Below are positions 31,001 to 40,000 of a stretch of 64,000 nucleotides of DNA, one piece after another. A program made the translations under genes and the position numbers. Under the pieces are notes generated by a model. It searched no databases. It saw only the letters and a program-made list of their open reading frames with translations, and was not told the origin of the DNA. Positions within the stretch are counted from its first letter, which is position 1, and each line of letters starts with the position of its first letter. Source of the DNA: Aricia agestis (taxonomy: Eukaryota > Arthropoda > Insecta > Lepidoptera > Lycaenidae); contig NC_056415.1 of the NCBI RefSeq assembly GCF_905147365.1, positions 13,968,001-14,032,000 on the forward strand, given 5' to 3'.

Positions 31001-34000
31001 TAAGGCAAGCCATCAGCGAGGAAAGCGATGCGCCAAGTATAGGTATGTGTTATACTAGCCATGCTCAAGTCATCTTCTGGCAATTTTAACTTTGTGGCGA
31101 AATTGTCAGGAGATGACTCACATTATTTAATTTATTTCGTGCTTTATTACTATCTCAATTTTAGAAACCTTTGTTCCAGAATCACCTCCCAGTGAAATGG
31201 TGACGCCATTGAAGAAGAGGAGATTAGCACGGGAATCACTGTCGTGTGATCAGAACCCTATAGTGCCTGTAAGTTTGACTAACATTCTTATGTGAATTTT
31301 GAACTTTGATATTAATAAATGTAATGTATGAATTTTTTAATTATTTTTTTTCATGTTTAGTGCAATGACGAGACATCGCCATCACTCGCTCTAGAGGACT
31401 CTCCAGTCAAAGACGACTCAATGTCACACACCAATCAGTATAGCAGACACAATATCATGGATTATTACAGCAGAGATCGAACACGGTCGGACAGTGGGCA
31501 GGGCTCCGACGACCAGTGTAACATTGACCATGACATACTCAACGTAAACATTAAGGGACCTCACGATAGCGAAAACATCCGGAGGATAATCGGAGTACCG
31601 ACTCCTGAGGAGGAGCTTCCTCCACCAGTGATAACAAAACCCGAGGACATTGAGACAACAAACAATAATAACTTGGATATGGAGGAGAGCAACTACAATA
31701 AGGTCGTTCCGATGGACATAGATACTACCGTCATAGCTCAGACCAAACTAGAGTCTAATGAAAACAGCAACGAGGTCAAAGGACTCGAGAGTCCCAACGA
31801 TAAAGTACAAAGCTCCCAATCAGCCGACACTAGTGGTAATTCTTCACCGCAGCGAGACGAGATGGACGATATACAGAAAAAGATACACTCGTTTCACACG
31901 GAAAACATACTCATACTGAAGAGCAGAAACAAAAAGCCACCAAAGGAGAAGAGAAAAAAGGTGAACCTGAATTTTGATCTAAATATGGTAGACGACCAAA
32001 TCAGTATTCAGTTGAGGACAGAGAACACGAGTCCGAAGACTCTAGAAGTGAATGGGGATTTGCACGACGACACTAACTCGCACGATGATGCCAAGTTGCA
32101 CGTTTCGCCGGAAAACATACCGCTGCCACCCGTGGAGTCTACACCGCTGCCACCCGTGGAGTCTATACCGCTGCCTACGTCTCCGGAGAATATTCCGCTG
32201 CCAGAGGAAACAAGCCCCATGCCTATAGTGCCTCCACCGGAGACTATTCCTCTCCCTGAGGAGCCCATGAAACCCAAAAAGCTCGTATCCAAACCGAAAA
32301 AAGTCGTGTCGCCTCAAACGAAACCGGAGGAAAAGGAGGATCGACCCTCTGTAATCGACAGCAATTCGGCAGTCCCGTTCTCGACGCGGTTCAGCTCGAC
32401 GGGTCTGTTCTCAGGGATATTCAGCAACATGTCCAACACTTTCAAAATGGACACCTCCATCAACGACAACATACCCAACATGTCTATAATAAAAAGTGCA
32501 ATAGATAGGACTACAAGTTTAGATGGTAGGTTATTTGATAAGGACAGTGTTAGCCCGGTGGACGATTTGAAAAGTGTGCAAGAGATATTGACTCGTGTGA
32601 ACAATATGGACTCGAATAACAGTGTAATATTGTCGGGGGTGCTGCGGGGGACGACGCCTGCGGGGACGTCGCCGGTTCGAGTCCCCGCTCCGGTGTCCCC
32701 GGTCGTGGCTGGCGCTCCGCCCCTCGCGGCCGTGCCCTGCGGAGTCCCAGCGCCGGTGTCGCCCGCGCCGCTCTCTCAGCCCCATCCGCATCCGGTGCGG
32801 TCGCTCTGCTCGCGAGCGCTGGACCCGCGTTTAAACCCACCGCCCGTCGACAAGCCCAAGCCCGTCAGAAGAAAGGTAAATTGCCCACTATTAAAATCTA
32901 CTTTAAACACCTCTAAACTTTCAGTAGTCATAATAAACAATACAAAGAACTTTTACATGTACATATTTGAAACTTCAGAACTACAATTTTAATCTACTTC
33001 GCAGCTGTCCATCAGCGAGTATCGGTTACGGCAGCTCGGGGCCGTGGGGAGCTGTGAGGAGGGCACAGAAGCGCCCTGCGAGGGCGAAGGCTCCTCGGAG
33101 GTGGAGGAGTGGTCGCGGTCGTCGGCGTCGTTGTCGCCGCAGCGGCTTGAGGCTGTCGCGGCGGCTGCGGCTGATGACCTCGAGCAGCGCTTGCACAGGG
33201 ACCTCCAGACGCAGCTACCAGCAGGTACGATATATTTTATCATATAAACTGACTTAACAACTTGTAAGAAAGTATAAAGCCTGGTTCCTAAAGTGTTCTG
33301 ACAGGAGTTCATATATTCACTAGCTCTTTTCAGTGGCATAAGGCAAGGGCAGACAATGACCAATCAAGAATTGCAAAGATAAAGTGTAAAAAATCTTAGC
33401 AACAAAATTTCATATTATAACTCATCATTGGGCTCAGGCAATTGAGTCGAAGGGAGAGGCATTGGCTGTTATTTTGGACATTGCGAAGGCCTTTGAATGG
33501 GTTTGGCATAAAGCGCTGCTATCAAAGCTTCTATCATACCGGCTGCCGGAGAAATTAGGCAAGTGGGTCACAGTTTTATTAGCAGATAGAAGCATAAAGG
33601 TCGTAGTTGACGGCGAATGCTCGGAAACTCAGTCTGTTGATGCTGGTGTCCCTCAGGGCTGTGTGCTATCGCCTACACTATTCATACTGCATATCAATGA
33701 CATGTTACAGACCAACGGCATTCATTGCTATGCGGATGATAGTACAGGTGATGCTGTATACACCGGCTCCTCCAATATTTCTCGGCTAAATGTCATTGAG
33801 AGTCGAACCGAACTTGTGTCTAAAATAGAGAATTCATTAGAGAAAGTCTCTGAATGGGGTAGACGTAACTTAGTCCAATTCAACCCCGCCAAGACACTGT
33901 AATACAAGTCTGCGCGTTCACCGCTAAAAAGTCACCAATGGTCGTATATCCTCGTTTTGAGGGCACCTCTTTAACAATCTCTCCTAGCAGTGAAATACTT

Positions 34001-37000
34001 GGCGTTAACATATCAAGCGAAGTTCAGTTCCGATGTCATCTAGATTCTAGAGGGTACTGGGTAAGGCCAAGTTAGCCTCGAAGAAGCTTGGTGTTCTTAA
34101 CAGAGCGAGACAGTATTTCAGTCCGAACCAACGCCTACAACTCTACAAGGCGCAGGTTCGGCCTCATATAGAATATTGTTGTCATCTCTGTGCAGGGGCG
34201 CCAAAATACCAACTTCTCCCTCTGGATCGTATCCAACGAAGGGCCGCTCGAATTGTTGACTGCCATAGTGTTTCAAACAGCTTGGACCCCTTGGAATTAC
34301 GCCGAGATGTAGCTTCACTCTGCATCCTCTATCGGTTGTATCACGGGGAGTGCTCTAAGGAATTGTTCGGATTCATACCTCCTGCAACTTTTCGCCATCG
34401 CCCCACGCGAAAAATATACCATCCTCATCACCTTGATGAGTGGCAGTTGCGTTTTTCGCGTAACTTTGTGTCGCGCACTGTAAAACTGTGGAACAAACTG
34501 TCACCAGGAGTATTTCCGGACCTATTACGACCTGCAAACCTTCAAGAAGAGAGCGTATTCCCTCTAAAAAGGCCGGCAACGCACCTGCAGCTCTTGTGAT
34601 GTTGCGGGTCTCCATGGGCGGCGGTAGTTGCTTTCCATCAGGTGACAGTTTGCTCGTTTGCCCTTTTATTTCATTAAAAAAAAGTTTTATATGAAGTGTT
34701 GCCTATGCGTGTTATACGCAGAAATTATTATTAGGGATCTTGTAAGAAAACTGGAAGCAGGTGCCAAGTTAATTTCTGTAATTTATTCATTTAATATTAT
34801 ATGCCATAAATGTGGAAAGATCTTATGGCTGTATGCTTAGTATTTAACTAAATTTTAACTTAATTTTAAGTTACTTATTGCATGTAAACACACAATTTAG
34901 TAGCAAGTAGCAAGTTAAAATTTAGTTAAGTACTAAACAAGGAAATTAAAATTTTGACTATTTTCTGTTAAGTTGGCAGGCGGGGCTTGTCACTTCACAC
35001 TTGACACATTTCGGGCAGGCACTTCAAATTAAGTTAAAATTTAGTTACTACTTATCTACTTAATACGTGTAAACCAGCCCTAAGTGATCCTCCATGTTGT
35101 GTACGGTTTTAAGAGTCCATAGACAATTACTCACTAATTTTGTGAATACTACTAGTAGTAATCTTCTAGAAAAGTTAAAATCAAATTTCACCGCTGACCT
35201 TGAACAAAGAAATATGCTCCGCGAAGCAAAATTGACTGCTGAATAAGTTTCCTTGTCATTGTAATTACTGTACCAGCTAATTGTTTTTCACATTAAGCTG
35301 TAAGTTTTCCAAATAAATCATTTTCTCCGAAAGTGTGTCACACAATTACGTTTAAAACCGCAAACCTATTTATATAGGTATACATTGTAAACAGCAATCG
35401 CTTTTTGTTGGCGAATTGGCGTCGTGCCAGCAGTTAATACTTAATACCTTTACCAACTAATTGTAGATGTACAGGTTATTTACCTGAGTGTAAAAATATT
35501 TGAATCCTTTAGAAATTGACGTTGACGTTTCCATTCATTTAGTATTCCAAACTCCGAACTACGATCAATAAAGAGCCTATAGGCGTCGACAGCGCTAGAT
35601 TTTATTAATCTGCAACTTTTATACCTTGGTTCGTTGTTTCAATTCATTTTGGGGTAAATTTATAAAAAAATTGTGCAGATACAGATTAAATTAATTGTAG
35701 CGAAGTATTTATTAATCGTTGAAGTTTCAAGCCTCGAAAATGGATAAACGATATTTTTTGGGTATTATCTTCAAAATATAATATTTAAAATGATAGTGAA
35801 CTTTACCGTGTGGTTATAAAAACTAAAAAGTAATTACTGAAGCAACCTCTGTTGTTATGAGTATAAAACCACTTATTGAGGTACACAACGCAATTGAATA
35901 ATTCACTTCATTTTAATGGAGTATGAGTAGGGTTGCCACAAGTCAGAAAAATACAAATTGCACTATTAAAGGTACGCGCATATTACGACGCGACGGAGTA
36001 TAGCGTCTAGTGGAGGTTGCGGCATTTAAGTTACATTATTTATACGTGGGAGAGCCATGCTTCGGCACGAATGGGCCGGCTCGACCGGATAAATACCACG
36101 TTCTCACAGAAAACCGGCGTGAAACAGTGCTTGCGCTGTGTTTCGCCGAGTGAGTGAGTTTACCGGAGGCCCAATCCCCTACCCTATTCCCTTTCCTACC
36201 CTCCCCTATTCCCTTCCCTTCCCTACCCTCCCCTATAACCCTATTCCCTCTTAAAAGGCCGGCAACGCACATGCAGCTCTTCTGATGCTGCGAGTGTCCA
36301 TGGGCGACGGAAGTTGCTTTCCATCAGGTGACCCGTTTGCTCGTTTGCCCCCTTATTTTATAAAAAAAAAATATGCATTATGACCTAATTTTTCGATCTG
36401 TCTAGTGTGTAAAAAAGGGAAACATTCCTCTACTAGGCCAGTAGAAATCGACACTAAAAAACCCTAAATTCGCAAAGCATGATGTAGTGCTGCATTTTTG
36501 GTATGTTGTTTGGATCAGTTAGGGTGATGTAAATCCCAATTTGCAACTTCGAAAAAGTTGTGCTCGCTGCGCACCACGTGATAAACTGCTAAATTTTTCG
36601 ACTTTTTTCACTTTTTGCTCTAAAAGTGAAAAAAGTCGAACTATGCGTTTCCGACAAGTAACATTCACTACATAAATGAAGCTAATTAAATTGGCAACAA
36701 TTTAAGCCTAACCACAGCTCTCTAAACCTTATAACAACTATTTGAAATTTTTAGTTTTGCTCCCCTATGAAGCAAAATATTGGCAAAACCGCTCGTTCTA
36801 TGAGAAGGTCGTAAAATACAGTTGTAGTACCTACATTTAATTTTCATTCATTAGAGCACATAACAAAGTCTGTGAGACAAATAGTTCACTCACGATATCT
36901 GAAAAACAAAAAGAGGGTAGAAATAGATTTTTAAAGAATTGAAACAAAAGGCATATAAAATCATAAAAAGGATAATACTTTTTCATTTGCAGGCTAGGTA

Positions 37001-40000
37001 AATCAACAAAAGTACAAAATTTGGGAAAGTAAAATAAAAGTTTATACGCAAATTGAATGTTTAAGAACCTGCAGGCACTCGGCGTTTTTTTTTTTGGTTG
37101 AGGTTCAATTTCTCCTTCCTCAGGTTTGTCACGTTCCTCTGGTTCGTTAAGCTCTTCACTTTCCTGTTCTTCCTCAGCTTCCTCGGGATCATTATCATCT
37201 TCATCTATCAAAATCAAGGCGGCGTTATCGCATGACTTTTCTTAGCAGTTTAAGCATAAAGCCGAGCATTTGAGCCCGGCTTTTAGGCAAATGCATGCCC
37301 CCCTGCATCCCTTTTACCATCTGCAGGCTATGATTTTGAGAAGCTGTGGTGGGGCTGGCTCTTTGTGAGTTGTTATTGGAATAAGGCCGCAAGAGCTCAT
37401 TTCCCAACCCCATTCGATGGGGTCCATCTCTACTCCCAGCCACTTTTGCACTGGTACGCATGAAAAGAGGAAGCCTCGGTGGTTGGGGGCAGACGTGCAA
37501 GATTTACTTTTGCATTTGGCGCTGTCTTCACGAACACCTCAGGTCATGCAGTCTCTGAGTATCCGGAACACCTCCGTAAAGTGCCACCAGATACTTTTCG
37601 CCAGCTTCAGCAATACTTTCATGCGTTGCATCTGTTAGGAGGAAGATGGCAGCCAGATCTACTAGGTCCTGCCTCTTCTGAAATTGTCCCCACAATTTTC
37701 TTTTTCCCTGCCAGAAAAGTGCAGATGTGGTGTCACATCCAGTAAATGCGTGAAGAAAGAGTTCAAACCCACTGGGCATTTCAACTTCCCCTCGGTTGAA
37801 CGCATTGGTGGTATACTGAATGCAACCTGTTCTGCCACGTTCACGTTTCTGAAAGCGCAAGTTAGTGCTGGCAGAACCCAACCCACAGAGGAGAACAAAA
37901 AAAACAAAATCAAATTTTCGGGAAAAACGGACCATCTTTGAAGGGCCATAGCTTAGTTGTTATAAGGTTTAGAGAGCTGCGGTTAGGCTTAAATTGTTAC
38001 CAATTTAATTAGTTTCATTTATGTAGTGAATATTACTTGTCGGAAACGCATAGTTTATGACTTTTAGAGCAAAAAGGGAAAAAAGTCGAAAATTTTCGCA
38101 GTTTATCACGTGGTGCGCAGCGAGCACAACTTTTTCGAAGTTGCAAATTGGGATTTATATCACCCTAACTGATCCAAACAACATACCAAAAATGCAGCAC
38201 TACATCATGCTTTGCGAATTTAATATTAATTTCCACTGGCCTATACACTCCGTCACCTTTACCTTTAAAAAGCGAGTGCCAAATGGTCACAAGAAAACTG
38301 AAAGTCCAGTACAAGTTTGAACATTTTCTTCGAATTTTATGATAAAATATTGAAAGTAAGTAATATTAGTATTTTAAACAGCAGGCAGCCCTACTTCGCC
38401 GTATAGAACGACATGTTCGTAACTCAAGGTCGCGCAAGTAAGACGCAGTAGCCAAACTAAACGTTCCCTAAATATCAAAATTCAAATACAACAGTTTTTG
38501 TTACTAAAATTTTATACTTGCTAATTGCAATGTATCTAAATACTTAAGAGGATTCCACACCGCCCTTTTTTCCATACAAACGTTGTCCCCTGTTTCCTCC
38601 CTGGATAATGCTAGTAGAGTTATAATTTTTTTCCTGAATATCTACGGCCACTAATATAATGTCCCTATGTTTTCTTTTTAGGGTTCCGTACCTCAAAAGG
38701 AAAAAACGGAACCCTTATAGGATCACTTTGTTGTCCGTCTGTCCGTCTGTCAAGACCCTTTTTCTCAGGAACGCGTGGAGGTATGAAGCTGAAATTTATA
38801 TCAATTACTCAGGTCTACTGTCCCTTGAAGCTGTGAAAAAATCAAACTTCTAAGCCAACGCAATCAAAAGATACAGCCGTTTATGCCGCAAATTTTCGAC
38901 ACTTGCAAGGGAATCAAAACCTACAGGGTGCTTCCCGTGAACTCAGAATCTTGAAATTTGGTACGAAGCAACGTCTTATAGCATAGATAAAGGAAAAATT
39001 ACGAAAACCATAAATTTTTAGTTACATCACATAATATATATTTTTTTAATAATTTTAAACTTACTACCCATTTCCTCATAAACGCGTAGAGGTATTAAAT
39101 TGAAATTCATACCAAATACTCAGGTCTATAATACCTTTAAGCTGTAACAAAATCAAACTTCTATGTCAACGCAATCAAAAGAAACAGCAATTTAAGCTGC
39201 ATATTTTGAAACTCGCAAGTACTCGCAAGGGAATCAAAACCTAAAGGGTACTTCCAGTCGACCTAGAATCTTGAAATTTGGCATGAAGCAACGTTTTATA
39301 GCATACATAAAGGAAAAATTCCGAAAACCTTAAATTTTTAGTTACATTACAAAATATATATTTTTTAATAAATATAAACTTATTACTTTTTTCCTCATGA
39401 ACGCGTAGAGCTATCAAGTTGAAATTCATATCAAATACTTAGATCTAATTGCCTTTAACCCGTGAAAAAAAAAAAATTCTAAGTCAACGCAAAAACGCAA
39501 AACGCAAAAGTACACTCGCAACTACACGCAAGGGAATTAAAACCTAAAGACCACTTCCCGTTGACATAGAATCTCGAAATTTGGTAAGAAGCAATAGCTT
39601 ACAGCACAGGTAACAGAAAAATTCCGAAAAGCTTAAAATTTTAAGTAGTTACTTTGTAAACCTTGCAGGTTTGTACGGAACCCTCGGTGCGCGAGTCCGA
39701 CTCGCACTTGGCCGGTTTTTTTTTCATAATTTAATTATTAAATAAGATACGAACGTTCAAAAACCCAAAAAAAATGGCCAGATTTTCCACGGTGTTCAAA
39801 CGTCCAGAAAACAGATTTGGCTAGATTATACAAAAAAAGCAAAACATAGGAACACAGCTCAAGCCTTTTTTTAATCTTTAATGAAAAAAGTACTTAAATC
39901 GGTTAAGTTTTGGAGAAGGAATCAGGGGACAACGAATCGTTGATTTTCTGGATTTTCTGCAGTTGTCTCTATCGCGTTCTGCGGTATAGGCTTGAGGTAA

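Noticed and set aside
30020..31089. Separate ORFs 30020-30256, 30390-30668 and 30580-31089 as individual genes
   Set aside because: They are exons 4-6 of upSET read through into introns; correct splice sites join them in phase.
36837..37217. Acidic ORF considered as a small host gene
   Set aside because: It lies between the TIRs of a transposon and continues the decayed GCDTTS/CXC protein after a stop.
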